Positions 1-12,528 of a DNA stretch of 64,000 bases are shown piece after piece; positions within the stretch are counted from its first letter, which is position 1, and the number at the start of each line of letters is the position of its first letter. The stretch is from Puccinia triticina (taxonomy: Eukaryota > Basidiomycota > Pucciniomycetes > Pucciniales > Pucciniaceae). Made by a program: the position numbers and the translations under genes. The notes beneath the pieces are model-generated. The model was not told where the DNA came from, searched no databases, and saw nothing but the letters and a program-made list of their open reading frames with translations. The stretch covers positions 6,159,501-6,223,500 of the forward strand of contig NC_070568.1 in NCBI RefSeq assembly GCF_026914185.1, in the 5' to 3' direction.

Positions 1-90
1 CACTTATATATTTTTTCCTTTTACCTTCTATCTTGTTTTTTCTTTTCTATCTCTCTTCTTCTCTGTTGTGTTTGAGATACCGGGTCTACG

Positions 91-200
91 GCGAGAGGGG
101 GGGTGTTGTAGCCCAGAGGGCTACGCACTCTGAGACTCGCCGCAGTCGCAGTATCTTCTGCATCCCGGACTTGTGTCCGGGCTTTGAGTGTGAATCCATA
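91..200 (+). mobile_element. Putative polypurine tract and start of a 3' LTR
   Basis: A purine run at 91-103 (gcgagaggggggg) is followed directly by tgttgtag at 104. That is the usual layout of a polypurine tract next to a TG-starting 3' LTR. The body of such an element would lie upstream of the window. The MITE at 201-677 interrupts the presumed LTR. No matching 5' LTR or LTR end is visible, so this is only a suggestion. No gene is seen in the first 200 bases. Confidence 0.35.
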
Positions 201-677
201 CAACAGTGGGTCAGCTACGCTAACATAGCTGTTAGCGTAGCGTAGCGCAGCGCAAATGCGCTATTTTTTAGCGTAGCGTTAGCGCAATTGCGCGCATCTG
301 CGCTAACGCTACGCGCAAAGGATGCAAAGCTATTTTAGCTTTTAGTGTAGCGTTAGCGTAGATGCGCGCAATTGCGCTAACGCTAAGCATGCAAGGCGCA
401 AAAGAGCGCACGCTATGCTGCGCTAAAGCGTTTTTTGCGGCAAAAAAGTACATTTTTTCCGCTAAAAGCGCCTTAGCGCAACGTAGCGTAGCGTAGCGGC
501 TGTAGCGTAGCGCTAACACTAAACAAAAATTGGTATGCTGTTAGCGCCGCTGAAAATTAGCGAAGCGTAGCGGCGCTAACAGCGCGCTAACGCTATTCAA
601 AAAAGGTTGGTGCTTTTTGCCGCTACGCTAAACTTTAGGGCTAAAATAGCGTAGTTTAGCGTAGCGGCCCACTGTTG
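201..677 (+). mobile_element. 477-bp CAACAGTGGG MITE, copy 1
   Basis: The element begins CAACAGTGGG and ends CCCACTGTTG, a 10-bp perfect terminal inverted repeat. It is flanked by an exact 7-bp direct repeat, ATCCATA (194-200 and 678-684). The interior is made almost entirely of permutations of short motifs such as AGCGTAGCG, CGCTAACGC and GCGCAATTGCGC, so it is densely self-complementary. Copies 2 (12052-12528) and 3 (23022-23498) have exactly the same length in the opposite orientation; copy 4 (61779-62245) is 467 bp. An 83-codon open frame on the minus strand (268-519) recurs in copies 2 and 3. It has repeat-derived composition and is probably not a gene. No transposase is encoded, so the element is non-autonomous. 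Confidence 0.9.
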
Positions 678-726
678 ATCCATATAACCATGTATCGTCA
701 CCATACTTCCTGAGTCACATCACTAT

Positions 727-1943
727 CACTTCAAGGATAATTAAATTTCCCAAAAAAAATACTCAAAGTTTGAGGTTGGGAAAATCATTGAAAAAAAATC
801 ACTCTGTACTTAAAAAAAATGCAAACTGAGCGTGCTCAGCCAAAAAAATAAAAATGTGTCAGACTGAGTAAAAAACAATGGGGCACATTTTTGGGGTGAT
901 TTGTTGGACGGGCCTGCACAAGGCCCGCATGGGCCCCTAACAGGCCCGTTGGGCCCATTGAAAAAGTAGTATTTGTTTGGAATTCCAATGCTCTGCTAAA
1001 ATGTGAAATGGGTCAAACTGAATAAAAAACATGGGGGTACATTTTTGGGGAGATTTTTTGGACGGGCCTGAATGAGGCCCACATGGCCCCCACAAAGCCC
1101 ACTGGGCCCATTGAAAGGGTAGCGTTGGTTAAGAAAGCATATGCTCAGCTAAGAAATAAAATGTGTCAGACTGAGTAAAAACCCTAGGGGCACATTGTTG
1201 GGGAGGCTTTTTGGACGGGCCTGAATCAGGCCCGTACGGGCCAACAGGGTTCCAAGGAAAAGGAAAGGGCCTTGACATACATTCTGTGAGTGCACAAATG
1301 TCATACAGATGTCAGAAGCCCTTCAATATCTTCTGTTGATTAGTGGTCAATTGGTGCTGTTCTGAAACATCATATGGGCATTCTTAACCAAGACTACTTC
1401 TGGGTTGGCCAAACCAGCTTTGGGTGGGCCCTGACGGGCCTGATGCAGGTCTGTCAATAAGCCCTCCCCAAAAGTGTGGCCCCATGTTTTTTACTCAGGT
1501 TGACACATTTTTGTTTCTTAGCTGAGCATAGGCATTCTTGACCAAGGCTACTCTTTCAATGGGCCCAGTGGGGTTTGTGGGGGCCATGTGGGCCTCATTC
1601 AGGCCCGTCCAAAAAATCTCCCCAAAAATGTACCCCCATGTTTTTTATTCAGTTTGACCCATTTCACATTTTAGCAGAGCATTGGAATTCCAAACAAATA
1701 CCACTTTTTCAATGGGCCCAACGGGCCTGTTAGGGGCCCATGCGGGCCTTGTGCAGGCCCTTCCAACAAATCACCCCAAAAATGTGCCCCATTGTTTTTT
1801 ACTCAGTCTGACCCATTTTTATTTTTTTGGCTGAGCACGCTCAGTTTGCATTTTTTTTCAGTACAGAGTGATTTTTTTTCAATGATTTTCCCAACCTCAA
1901 ACTTTGAGTATTTTTTTTGGGAAATTTAATTATCCTTGAAGTG
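727..1943. mobile_element. 1.2-kb foldback (long inverted repeat) element
   Basis: The sequence starting cacttcaaggataatt at 727 reappears as its reverse complement ending at 1943, and the arms stay complementary for about 500 bases (roughly 727-1255 against 1415-1943). Each arm is built from tandem units of about 155 bp. Each unit carries a gtcagactgagtaaaaa-type motif, a ggggcacattttt motif, and a GGGCCTG...AGGCCC palindrome. The unmatched centre (about 1260-1380) shows no coding potential. The flanks show at most a 3-base match (TAT), so no target duplication is claimed. The architecture fits a foldback-type DNA element or two TIR elements head to head. Confidence 0.75.
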
Positions 1944-1993
1944 TATGATTTGGAGCAAGTGAAAAAAAAAATCCTATCATAAATGAAGAGGGG

Positions 1994-2973
1994 CTAGGGC
2001 TGTTCAAGGTTATCTTGGTCGATTGGTGTGGGCGAGCGAGAGACAAATCGGTCGGTGGTATCACTAGCCCGACTGGGACTCCGATCACCAGGCTTATCAT
2101 GCTCAGCTGGCGTGGGGGAACGGGAGACAAAGGCTTCGCTGGAATCACTGTGGCTCTGATCGCCGTCATTATCTTCATCTGCTTCTTCTTCGTATCTATC
2201 TCCTCCCGCTTCCTGTTCGCCCTCGGAGTCGGAATGGAAGCCGAGTGCAACGGCCAGACTGGATTTCCGAGGCGGTAGAGATTCAAGCTCCTCAAGAACC
2301 TTCCTGGATGTTAGTCTCGGTAAGACGATTTCGAAGACGATCGACTCGGTCAGCAGGTTGTCGATCAGTTCATCAAATGTCATCAGCCCATACGATCCAT
2401 CCAAATTTCGTGTTCTCAGCTTGCGATAATCTTGTAGCAGAGGCTCTAGTGTTTGATATACATTGATGGGGGTAAATGTCAGTCTGACATAAAATGCTGC
2501 TAATGCTCTTAAGTATCTATATTATCAGAAGAAGTGGAAGTCGATGGAATGTGAGCACAATTGGACACCACCGGAAAATTCAACTTCAAAAAAAACTAAC
2601 TGACTTGAATTCTTCGGCGCGTAGGTATTCCAAAATGATTTCTTTTTCGGGTTGAAGTTGTAACAGTTTCAGTAAGAGACATATGAATTCGGTTGGTCTG
2701 AGGTTAGCCGTAATAGTCGAACCAAGGTATTTGAGGTCGAAGACGGTTTTATCGATGATCGTCTCGGCTGTCAGTCCGAAGCAAGATTCTTTCCAGTACT
2801 CAGCCTCATAGATGCGGGACCTCAAGACTTTATCAATTAAGAATTGTGGATTGGTTCCATGGATCGAAAGTGCCCCTTTGGCCGTCGTGTTTGCCTTGAG
2901 AGATCAATTACTTTTGGGGATCAGCAGGTCTCAAACAAACAAAAAATGTTGGATTATGGGTACTACTCACCAT
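1994..2973 (-). CDS. PRP38: Pre-mRNA-splicing factor 38 (PRP38 family)
   Basis: The model is complement(1994..2516, 2605..2894, 2971..2973), 271 aa. The ATG stands alone in exon 1 and is followed at once by a 76-bp intron (2895-2970). The second intron (2517-2604) splits a Lys codon. After joining, the protein starts M-ANTTAKGALSIHGTNPQF and continues with IYEAEYWKESCFGLTAE, LRPTEFICLLLKLLQLQPEK and EEFKYLRALAAFYVRLT. These are the conserved blocks of the PRP38 domain (about residues 5-180). An acidic stretch and an RS-like tail with repeated SRSPTP follow. PRP38 proteins belong to the spliceosomal tri-snRNP/B complex and are needed for spliceosome activation in the nucleus. The length fits a fungal orthologue, and no break is seen. 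The stop lies only about 50 bp from the foldback element. Confidence 0.9.
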
Positions 2974-3135
2974 GGTGGGTTTGTTTTTGTGGCCTTAATG
3001 TGGAAGCTGAGGGGCGTGGTGGGTGCTAACTCTTTTCGGGAAAGAGGGTGGGTGACGGGTGTTGGTCCTATCTGTACCCAAAGATTACATAAGCACAATC
3101 AACAGAGGGCCAGAGGCCAGAGGGCAGGCATCCTC

Positions 3136-3219
3136 GAACTTAACACAAGTCCCTCCCTCACGCCTACGCTCGGGGGGGCCCGAAGGGCCCGCCTCCCGAA
3201 GGGAGGGACTTGCACCTAA
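3136..3219. repeat. Small hairpin repeat, TTAACACAAGTCCCTCCC family
   Basis: This is an inverted repeat: taacacaagtccctccct at 3141 pairs with gggagggacttgcacc at 3201, around a GC-rich loop that itself holds gggcccgaagggccc. Related hairpins lie at 47021-47104 and 58508-58566, and a half-copy at about 62740-62757. A short MITE-like family is the best reading. No target duplication was established. Confidence 0.6.
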
Positions 3220-4319
3220 AGTCAGCTTACAAGGGGGAGAGCTACCGGCCAAATGGCTGGGGAGTGATCTCATCCCACTATATCCCCCATTAGCCTTCAG
3301 ATAACCATTGGGCCCTTGGCACCATTAGAAGTGCAAGGCTTTGTGCATACCTCACACCACTTGAAACTTCTGAATAGCTCCATCCCCTCGCAAGAATCAT
3401 CCTGTAAAGAAAATACCGTTGTAAACAATCCGACCTTTTCAGGACCGGATATCCCAGCAGATATCCCTGGTGCAAGTACATAATATACCTCGCACTGAGT
3501 AACAATTCAGAAACCAGAGACTATCATTTTAAAGATGACATCTGGCCCCATGTAAGTCACCGAACCGTGAGAGGGTGCGTGAACCGATGATCCAACCGGT
3601 TCACCAGCTGCCGGGCAAAATGCTGGGACATCGCTGACTAGCAATCACAAGCGACTGCTTATTTCAAGGCAAATCACCCCAAAAAATGTATGAAAAAATG
3701 CCTGAGAAGCAAGTCTACAAAATGTTCTCCTCAGAATTCCATGAAAGGTGGTTGTTTGTGTTTAACAAGCTGTTTATTCCAAAAAAGAAGAAATTCATGT
3801 AAATTTCTCAAAGTGCTCAGGCCACGCGGCCAACTTTGGGCGTAAGCCTCTGCTATGGAGAGTCCCTTCGGGACCCCCATTCGAGAGGCTTTGTTAAGCT
3901 CAAGGCAGCCTCTGTTGTGACATGTAGTTAGTTCTTGACTGTGACAACTGTCAAAGTGTTTTGTAGATAGTACATCTACATGATTTTCTTACTATGTAAT
4001 AAAATCATCAATCCTGCGAGCTACCACTCCAACATCCTCCAATGGGAACACTTCCCCATTCCTGAGTCCTGACGGCAAGAGAAGGAGACCTAAGGGGACT
4101 TTCATGAATTTGAATACACCTCACCTGCAGAACTCCCTGATATGAAGTCAACATCAATGTTGATGGTTGCAAATGATGCTGTTTAGGGAGTTTTGACCAT
4201 CAAAATAACACGTAACCAAAAAGTTATGAATGAGCATGGATTAGACCTAATGCAAGTTTACTTCATTCATTTCCAACAAAAGAAAGACAAAAAAAACCAG
4301 TAACAAAGTTGAATGGACA
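3220..4319. other. Intergenic, no gene seen
   Basis: This region lies upstream of PRP38 and is AT-rich with scattered short open frames that lack conserved motifs or splice structure. An inverted repeat of the type gagagtcccttcgggaccccc occurs around 3860. Nothing else can be supported. Confidence 0.6.
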
Positions 4320-4790
4320 ATGATGCCAAGATTACGGAAGCCCTGGGCGGCCACAAATTGCGCCACCAGTTTTGCACTTTCCTTTTTGTTTTGGACATCA
4401 GGTTTTGCAAATTGTACCCAAAGGTGTCAGTTGGTCTTCCCAACCTGGCTCTGTATCAAATATTTGACCTTCCATTTGTGAAATGACACCAAAAAAAACA
4501 CCAAAAACAATGTTCACAGATAAATATTTTTGCACATGATTAAATCAAATATGTATGTATTTATGTACATATGCGCCTATTGGCATCTCGGGCTTCTTTT
4601 GCCATGGCCCGGCCCATCGCCCGAGGACCCACATAATCCACATCTCCAAGAAGTTCAGTGGATTGGACCGGATATTACGGATAATCCAGTCGACTGCGTC
4701 TCTCGTCCGCACAGACTGCCCAAGACCCACATCAACGCGTGTCTCGTACACACATCAGGGGGGATTTGGTGGCACTCTCCAGAGAGTGCC
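4320..4790 (+). repeat. Dispersed repeat, inverted copy of 24124-24600
   Basis: Landmarks shared in order with the reverse complement of 24124-24600 include ggaagccctgggcggccac, tgcacatgattaaa, ctcgggcttc, catggcccggcccatc, and ccaagaagttcagt followed by ggattggaccggatatta. Divergence is moderate, with several indels. No complete coding frame is preserved in either copy. The family is not identified. Confidence 0.65.
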
Positions 4791-5564
4791 AAGCCATAAT
4801 TCTGTCAGTCATGTTTTCTGATGTCAGTCATATGTCAGTGATAAGTTCAGCTGCAACCCATTTCTACTCTCATGTGTAACTCATCATGAGACCTGCTGGG
4901 AGTATGATGCATTTTTTTCCTTATCTGGGAAATAGTGTAGAAGAAACTTTCAGCTTTCCATCTATTCTTGTGGTCAAATCCAGCTCAAAACCAAAGATTT
5001 TTTGCTGTTCTTAATGATTGCACCTTCTTTATTTGGACTATGTGGGTGTTGTCCAAGTGTCTGCCAGACTCAAGTCTACAGGGAGCCTCATGCGTGTAAC
5101 AGAGACCTTCTGCCGAGTATTGCAAAGTGAAAATAATCAATTTTTATTGACTCAAAACAGTCAAATATCATGTAGATTAGAATTTTGGAAAAAGACACCT
5201 CCTGTTACAACTCTAATTTCATGAGGGAGGCAGAGGTGGGCAGGACAGCAGATATAAAATGTGTGAGATAAAATGGTGCCAATTGACACTTTGCGCAGAT
5301 TTCTTTCAGGCAGACCAGTCACCCTTTTTTTAAAGGGTGTGGGTGTGCCCCCATAATTCAATGGCATGGATTTATCAATGTCCATAAAATTAAAATGGGG
5401 GCCAACCTGTGCACTTTGCCGCCACAAGATTTGGCCAAACATTTTGGTGGACCAGATGACAGCTGTCTCTATCTTGAGAGGACCAAAATGTGAGGTGAGG
5501 CGAGAAGCATGTTATAGCCTCATTGCTGAACTCAGCTATCGCAGGGAGCCTCCCTTCAAGTCCG

Positions 5565-6595
5565 TCAGCAAGGTTGGGGTTGTCCCGGCAATCAAAGGCA
5601 GGGTGCCCATTAATGGCTTGTACAACCCAGCCATCAAGAGGGTACCCACTCCCTTTGACAGCAGAGTTGTACCAGGCATTGAAGGGGGTATGTGCTCCCT
5701 TCAATGGCTGGCACAAACCAGCCATTGAGAGCAGCACCCACTCCCTTCAATGGCCGGTACAGCCCAGTCAACAAACGGAGTGTGAGATTATCTCAATGTT
5801 TGGGTTGTACCTGCCATCAAAGGGAGTACATACGCTCTTTGATGTCCAGTATATACAACCTGGCTGTCAAAGGGAATGTGTACTCCCTTTGATTGCCGGT
5901 AAAACCCAGCCATCAAAAGGATTTCACACTCCCTTCGCTGGGCTGTACTGCCATCAAAGGGAGTGGATACTCCCCTCAATGGCTGGGTTGTACCAGCCAT
6001 TGAGATGTGCACTCCCTTTGATGACCAGTAGAGACCGACCCTTGAAGTGAGTGTGTGCCCTTGATGGCCGGTACAGCCCAGCCCTCAAAGGGACTGAGTA
6101 CTACCTTTGATGGCCGGACAGCCCAGCCATCAAAGGGAGTGTAAACTCCTCTTGAGGGCGGGTACAGCTCAGCCATCGGAGGTGGACTCCCTTTGACGGC
6201 CGGGTTGCACCAGCCATTGAAGGGAGGACACACTCCGTTTGATGACCATTACAACTTAGCCATCGAAGCCCTCCAATGGCCAAGTTGTAGCCACCATCCA
6301 GAGGATTTTAAACTCCCTTTGATGTCTGGTACAACTCAGTCATCATTAGCAGGTTCCCTCCAATGATTAAGTTGTACCAGGCATTGGGGGGAGTTCACAC
6401 TCCCTTTGGTGGCTGGGTTGTACCAGCCGTCAAAATGAGTACCCGCTCCCTTCAATGGCAGAGCTGTGCCAGCCATTGAATGGTGTATGTACTCCTCTTG
6501 ATGGCAGGGTTGTAATGGCTATTCAGGATACACCTCCAATGATGGCCAGCACAGCCTGGCCGTCAAAGGGAGTCGCCCCTTGATGGCTCAGTTGC
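5565..6595. repeat. Palindromic minisatellite (TCCCTTTGATGGC...GCCATCAAAGGGA)
   Basis: About 1 kb is made of degenerate units in which ctccctttgatggc(c/t)gg alternates with its inverse, ccagccatcaaagggag, separated by short variable spacers such as gtacagcc and gttgtacca. Every unit can therefore form a hairpin with its neighbours. Many overlapping open frames arise from the periodicity in all six frames and are not genes. The region between 4800 and 5564 shows nothing identifiable. Confidence 0.8.
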
Positions 6596-6599
6596 GCAA

Positions 6600-8841
6600 A
6601 GGCCACCTGTGACAAGGGCCAGCAATGTCACAAGGCTGTTTGATAAAGTCCACCCTGACGTTCGCCCAAACGTGAGGGTGGACATGGGCAACAACCAAGC
6701 TCGGGGAAGCTACTACACACATGAATGTGTAATCACAAATTTAATACATTGTATTTACATATAACAATTGGATTGCAGAATGGGGAGACCATTCTGAGCT
6801 GGTGAGACTACCAACTCCAACAAATGACTGTTGCATAGCTTCACAATTTTCCTGCTTCACCAGAGCATGACTCTCAAAAATGGTATTCTTGTGATTTGAT
6901 TGGCAGGACAGTTCCTTTCAAGAGATGGCCAATGGTTCTGATCATTCTAGATGTTTCAAGACAAAAGTACTTTGACTTTGCACCAATCAGATCTAGAGGT
7001 AACAATAAAAAAAAACCACTATCAAGACTCCTCTATCAGAGCTCTTTTCTTCAAATCTACTAAAATAAACTCACAGAAAGGCTAAATTTTATTTCCTGGA
7101 ACTCCACTCAAAGTATCCCTTGCACAGAGAGTAGTGAAAAGAAATATGAAAGAGTGAAAAACCAATTTGAGGAAAAAAAAAGTCAAGAATCAAATCAAAT
7201 TCTGTAGTCCGGTATTCTACACACCAAAAAGCTCGCCTTGTTTGTCAAGGTATCTGTGTAGTCCTCTGTTCACTGCTGGACAACATATGCATGTTGAATC
7301 AATCTTGTCCCCCATCTTTTTGACCATCCCTGTCGTTATTTATCTTAGATGAACTCCGCTGAACCAAACAACAACAAAAAACACTGCACGTCCTCCCCCA
7401 ATTTTCTGCTTCATGGAGGGAAGCTCCTGAAAGATGAGAGCTGCAGATGGGTTTTGATTGCAGAGGGCCAAGAAGGGAGACTGGCGGACTTGCCCAACAA
7501 TCTGGGGCCAAAAGTCCACACTTTGGCAGCAAAATATCAGCTTCTGGCAATCTAGATCACTCCTGGGAGGCCCCCAGATCTTGACGGGAAGTCTTTCACT
7601 GCACAGATGGCTCTTTCAAGTGTGAACTGTGGGGGAAGGGGTGGTCTTGGTTGTAGTTTTCCTATCTTCAAAATATGTTTGATCATACCAGAGCGGGCTG
7701 CTCATCACAAACACTTGCAGGCACCAGGGCAACTACAAAATCTCACTGTTTGGTCGGAATATTTAGCCTCTAATCTATATGAGGAGTCAGGACGGGCTGG
7801 AGGGGGTGTTGCGGGCAGGTCCCGCTTGTGCTGCGCTGGCGTCACCGAGTTGCTGTCTTCCTTACACTGGGCTCCGCCGGAGGCTTCGACAGCGGTGTTG
7901 GAGATGTGACGGAGGCAGATGAGCAAAATGAGCACTGCGCTGTCTTGTGCCGTGGGCACCCTAAATACCCCTCGAGACTCTGGCGCCCAGCCTGTTGATG
8001 CCTCCGTGACCTCATGGGTTGGCCGCATCACTGCTGCTTCTCTCAGGTTAGAGTCCCTTGTTTTTTTCCCCACTGGCATCCAAGTTTGTATACCTTCCTT
8101 TAATATACAACACTCACACCATCCCTTGATTCCTCTATATCACAACTCTGTTTGAGTCCTTAATGCCCAGCCTCTTCAAAAAAAAAAATTGAACTAATCA
8201 GTACTTTGGATGCAACTTCTTTCTCAGGAACAGAGGATGCCACACTGACAAAACCCCCATTCTCACCACACTCTCAGGCTCCAATGGCTCTCTCTGATGC
8301 CCAGAAGTGTGAAATTGTTGTATCTCTTCTATTTGATGGATGCAAAGGCCCTGATATTCTGGTCATCCTTGAAGAAGATTATGGCTGTTCAATTCCTCCA
8401 CACACATTCAGTCGCCTTGGCAAAAAGTGGGGTCTCCGTTGAGGGACTCCTATCCATGCTAGGCGGCGGCAGTCATGTGAGGGGAGGTTTGATGTTTAGG
8501 CTGCTCTCAGGGTGGAAGGTCCAAAGAGATGAGCGCTAAGAGGATCAAAGATAGCTTGTGGGTTTGGTGGTTTTGAGAAGTTCACCGGGGTGTTGGTCCT
8601 TGGTGGAGGTTTGTTTTGTTCTTCTTGAAAATCTATCCTTTGATTGAAAATGAAAAATTTGGCACACAAATATACAGGTAGTTTATGATATCCTCAGAGA
8701 AATTGACCCAGAAAGCATGGAAATGAGGTGCAAGAAAGCGTGCAAGAGACATGTCTTCATTATCATCAGTCTAAGCCTTTCCACTTTGCAAGGGCATTGT
8801 GCCACATTGCCAACCCAGCAATCTCATCAGTGTCATTTCAA
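6600..8841. other. Gene-poor stretch, no supported gene
   Basis: This region has moderate-AT sequence with only short unrelated open frames. One of them, about 8284-8442 (plus), begins MALSDAQKCEIVVSLLFDGC and resembles the start of a helix-turn-helix protein, but it ends after about 50 residues with no partner exon found. It could be a transposase remnant. A small near-perfect hairpin (ccaccctgacgtt/aacgtgagggtgg) lies at about 6650. Confidence 0.45.
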
Positions 8842-9071
8842 CAACAATGGGAGGTTACGTTATAGATAACGCAAAGTAACGTTAACGTAACTAAAAAAAG
8901 CACGTTATCGTTGAAGTTTCTTCTAACTTTTTCAAGTTGCGTTAGGTGTATTTTTTCTTCTTTTTTTCTCACTTGAGTTACGTTATCTGGTTTTTTTTAT
9001 TCTTTATTTTTTATAAAAGTTACGTTATTCACGGTATGGAGCTTCGCCCGGTGCTAGGCCGGCGACAGCGC

Positions 9072-9793
9072 TGGGAGGGGAAAAGTGCCGGGTGGCTGCC
9101 CTCACAGATGGTCTGGTGATGAGGCTGGGGATTCGAGGTGATAGCTTGTGGTTGGGTGGTTTTGAGAGTTCGCCGGGGGTTGGATTCTCGGCGGCGGTTT
9201 TTGTTGTTGAGGATACTAGGATGATTTGAGGGATTCGTCGAAGGGAAAGGGGAATTCGTAGGACTCTTGACTCTTGATTCTAGACTCTGGACTCGAGATG
9301 GCGGATCAGAATGCCATGCTGCTCCCCTCCTCCAAGTTCTGCAAACTTGGACTCGGAGAGACAACATGTCACATACATTTCATCATATCCTTGCGCGCCA
9401 TGCGCGCGCTCACAACACAACACAACTAGACCAGAACACAAAGGAAAGCAGAAAACAAAATCAAAACAGAACAGAACAGCAGAACTCAGCAGGATAGAAA
9501 TAGAGTAGAAAGAAGGGAAAACCACAGCATAAGAAATGAGGGAGAAATGACACAACCCAGACAAAGAAAGAGGAGAAATAGATCAGAAACCAAAGACAAA
9601 GAAATAAAACCCACAGCACAAGCTGTGTTAGGACCAAGAAAGGGAAGGAGGAGAGTGAGGAATAAGGGAAGAGAAGAAGGGACAGTCTGAGAAACTTGAG
9701 TCTTGAGAGTTCTTGAAGCTGTGGATCTTGAGGTCTGATGCCGTTGGAGGGCGGAAACTGAATCTGAAATTTACCACCATACTGACCACCACA
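9072..9793 (-). repeat. 3' LTR of element A
   Basis: This 722-bp copy is matched almost base for base by 16130-16880 (751 bp). The size difference is explained by two short insertions in the other copy, 14 bp (agaataaagaggag) and about 15 bp (gggtcttgatcttga). The ends are TGTGGTGG...CCTCCCA in element orientation. Confidence 0.85.
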
Positions 9794-9859
9794 TCCCACC
9801 ACCACTTACAGTCTGTCCCTAGACTGCGCGGGTCCCGCCGAAGATCCTGTCGAATCGGG

Positions 9860-9979
9860 CTGGAGAAAAGAAGCAAAAAGGGGACCCCACGGGCGGCTCA
9901 CGAGAGTGGCGAATGTAGAGCTTACAACAACTTTTTGGTAGTAGGTACCCAAGGTGCATACCGAGGAGGGGGAACTTAC
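9860..9979 (-). repeat. Intron-like repeat, copy 1 of 3 in element A
   Basis: This 120-bp stretch on the minus strand starts GTAAGTTCCCC and ends TTTTCTCCAG. It shares with 13640-13751 and 14075-14189, in order, the donor region, a TATGCACC box, a GTGCCAC-like box, and CGTGAGCNGCCC near the 3' end. It starts at the TAA that ends the pol frame. Confidence 0.6.
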
Positions 9980-12051
9980 TTTTGGTCTCCAATGCCCCCA
10001 CGAGGAAAATATTGCTTGACCTGATCCGCCGCGAACCGGCGTTTGAGTTCCGTGCCATCGAGCTCGGCGAGAACATACGAGCCGCCTGAGACTTGCTGAA
10101 TGATCCAATAGGGTCCGTTCCACTTGTGGGCGAAGAACTGCCCCCACTGAACCTCTAAAGACCGGTTATATGCCAACACCAGGTCTCCAGGACCTAGCGG
10201 TCGGCGAAGTCGACTAGAGTGCTTGTCCTCCCAATAGCGGATGGACTCGGTTCAAGATTTCATCATTCGCTCGAACGCCACTGCCCGAGCCTCTTCGCTG
10301 CGCTCGAGCTGTCGAGAGCGCGCCACTAGTAAGTCGGAAGTACTGCGCACCTCCTCCCAATTGACCCCAAGGAAAGATTCTATGTCCAAATTGATGGGAA
10401 GCGCTGCGCGCTGACCGAACACCAACTCGTAAGGAGAGTAGCCCGTCGTACGCTTTGTTGAGATTCGATCGGCGAACAAAACCAGCGGCAGGAACTTCCG
10501 ACAGTTCTTGCCCGACTCTCCTGCTAACTTGACCAAGGCTGACTTAAGAGGTGCATGCCCGCGCTCAACCATACCCTGAGCTTCGGGATAGTACGGCGTC
10601 GAAACTCGATGTTGGCCAGGCAAAGCTCTGAGCATCTCTGCTAAAGCCCCGCCGAACTCTGAGCCTCCATCAGTCGAGTAGGAGCGCGCTAAACCGTACC
10701 GCATGGTCCAGCTTTCTTGCAGGAACGCCGCAACCGCTTCCGAGGTGATGTTGTTGAGAAATTTGGCCTCAACCCAGCCCGAGAAGTCATTGCGGGCCAC
10801 GATTAGGTATTTGGCTCCGCTGGCTTTGATGTGAACAACATCCATAGAGACTCGCCCAAATAATGTGTCCTCACCCGTCAGGTAGCGCACTTCCATGGGC
10901 CGGCGCAGATCGCGCTTCTGACAAGCTTTGCAGCTACGACACCAGAGCTGAACCGCTTTCTTGAGACTTGGCCACCAGAACCGTTCGGCGACCCGGCGAT
11001 ATGTTTTGGCTGTGCCTCGATGGCCGAGTTCTTCATGCAAACGCCGAAGGATTTCATCCTGCTTGCTCGGGATAGTGATCACGATCCGTGGCAGCGGACT
11101 TCCCCTTTGCAGGAGTCGACCCTCCTGCACAAAAAAATCTGCTGCCTTCCTCCTTAAAGCCTGAAACAAGACTGAGTCCATGTCCGCGGGTCGGGCAAAT
11201 GTCATGAGGTACTCCTCCAATTGCCGCCAAAACCCTTCCTGATAACCGGTGTACACCGGCGCTGCCTCCGCTGAGAAAGAGGTCAGGGGCCTAATGAGCG
11301 GTGCTTCCTCGTCAAAATCTGACGCAGGTGGATCCGACTTGTCATCTCCCTGCGGCCTGCGGGAAAGTCCGTCCGGCATCGTGAACGATTTGCCCGGGCG
11401 GTGAGAGATGTTGAAAGAAAACAGGTGTATGAAGGCGACCCATCGCGTCATCGGAGCATTGGGAAGGCTGGGCGCGTTGATCATCTGAACGAGGGACTGG
11501 GCGTCGACAATGAGCTCGAAATGTTGCCCCCACAATACAATCTGGAGCTTCTTGAGGATTCTTGCGACCCCACACAACTCGAGTTTGGGCTGCGAGTACC
11601 AAGACTTGACGTCGGAGAACAACAAAGACTCGTAAAGCGCGGGCCGGTCGAGGCCGTTTGCGTCTGCTTGAGTTAGAACCGCCCCAACGGCGTGAAAACT
11701 GGAATCTACGGCGAGTTTCAGTCGCCCCGCGTTTGGCCCGTAGTCTACCTTGACCAGAACAATATCTTCGCCCACGAGATTTTTTAGTTGTTGAAAGGCC
11801 GTTTCACAATCCTCGGTCCAGACAAATGGAACGTCCTTGCGAGTCAGTCGCCGAAGCGGGATACAGATCTGCGAGAGAGACGGAATAAATATCCGCACGT
11901 ACACAACCACGCCGAGAAAACCACGAACTTTGGTTGCATCCGAAGGCGTTGGCCAGCTCAGAATTTTGTTGATTTTAGTCCTTGCCATCCGTCGACCTTC
12001 CTTGCACACAACGTGGCCCACGATCTCCAACGCGGGAACACAAGCCGCCAG

Positions 12052-12528
12052 CAACAGTGGGCCGCTACGCTAAACTACGCTATTTTAGCCCTAAAGTTTA
12101 GCGTAGCGGCAAAAAGCGCCAACCTTTTTTGAATAGCGTTAGCGCGCTGTTAGCGCCGCTACGCTTCGCTAATTTTCAGCGGCGCTAACAGCATACCAAT
12201 TTTTGTTTAGTGTTAGCGCTACGCTACAGCCGCTACGCTACGCTACGTTGCGCTAAGGCGCTTTTAGCGGAAAAAAGGTACTTTTTTGCCGCAAAAAACG
12301 CTTTAGCGCAGCATAGCGTGCGCTCTTTTGCGCCTTGCGTGCTTAGCGTTAGCGCAATTGCGCGCATCTACGCTAACGCTACGCTAAAAGCTAAAATAGC
12401 TTTGCATCCTTTGCGCGTAGCGTTAGCGCAGATGCGCGCAATTGCGCTAACGCTACGCTAAAAAATAGCGCATTTGCGCTGCGCTACGCTACGCTAACAG
12501 CTATGTTAGCGTAGCTGACCCACTGTTG
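12052..12528 (-). mobile_element. 477-bp CAACAGTGGG MITE, copy 2, inside pol of element A
   Basis: The element is oriented opposite to copy 1, starting CAACAGTGGGCCGCTACG and ending GACCCACTGTTG. The exact 7-bp target duplication is CCGCCAG (12045-12051 and 12529-12535). It was inserted within the reverse transcriptase coding region just before the conserved CCVPALEIVGHVVCKEGRR segment. It is 477 bp, like copies 1 and 3. The plus-strand 83-codon open frame at 12210-12461 corresponds to the one in copy 1. Confidence 0.93.

Noticed and set aside
5390..6283. Many overlapping frames of 60-175 codons
   Set aside because: They come from the palindromic minisatellite, open in several frames at once on both strands.
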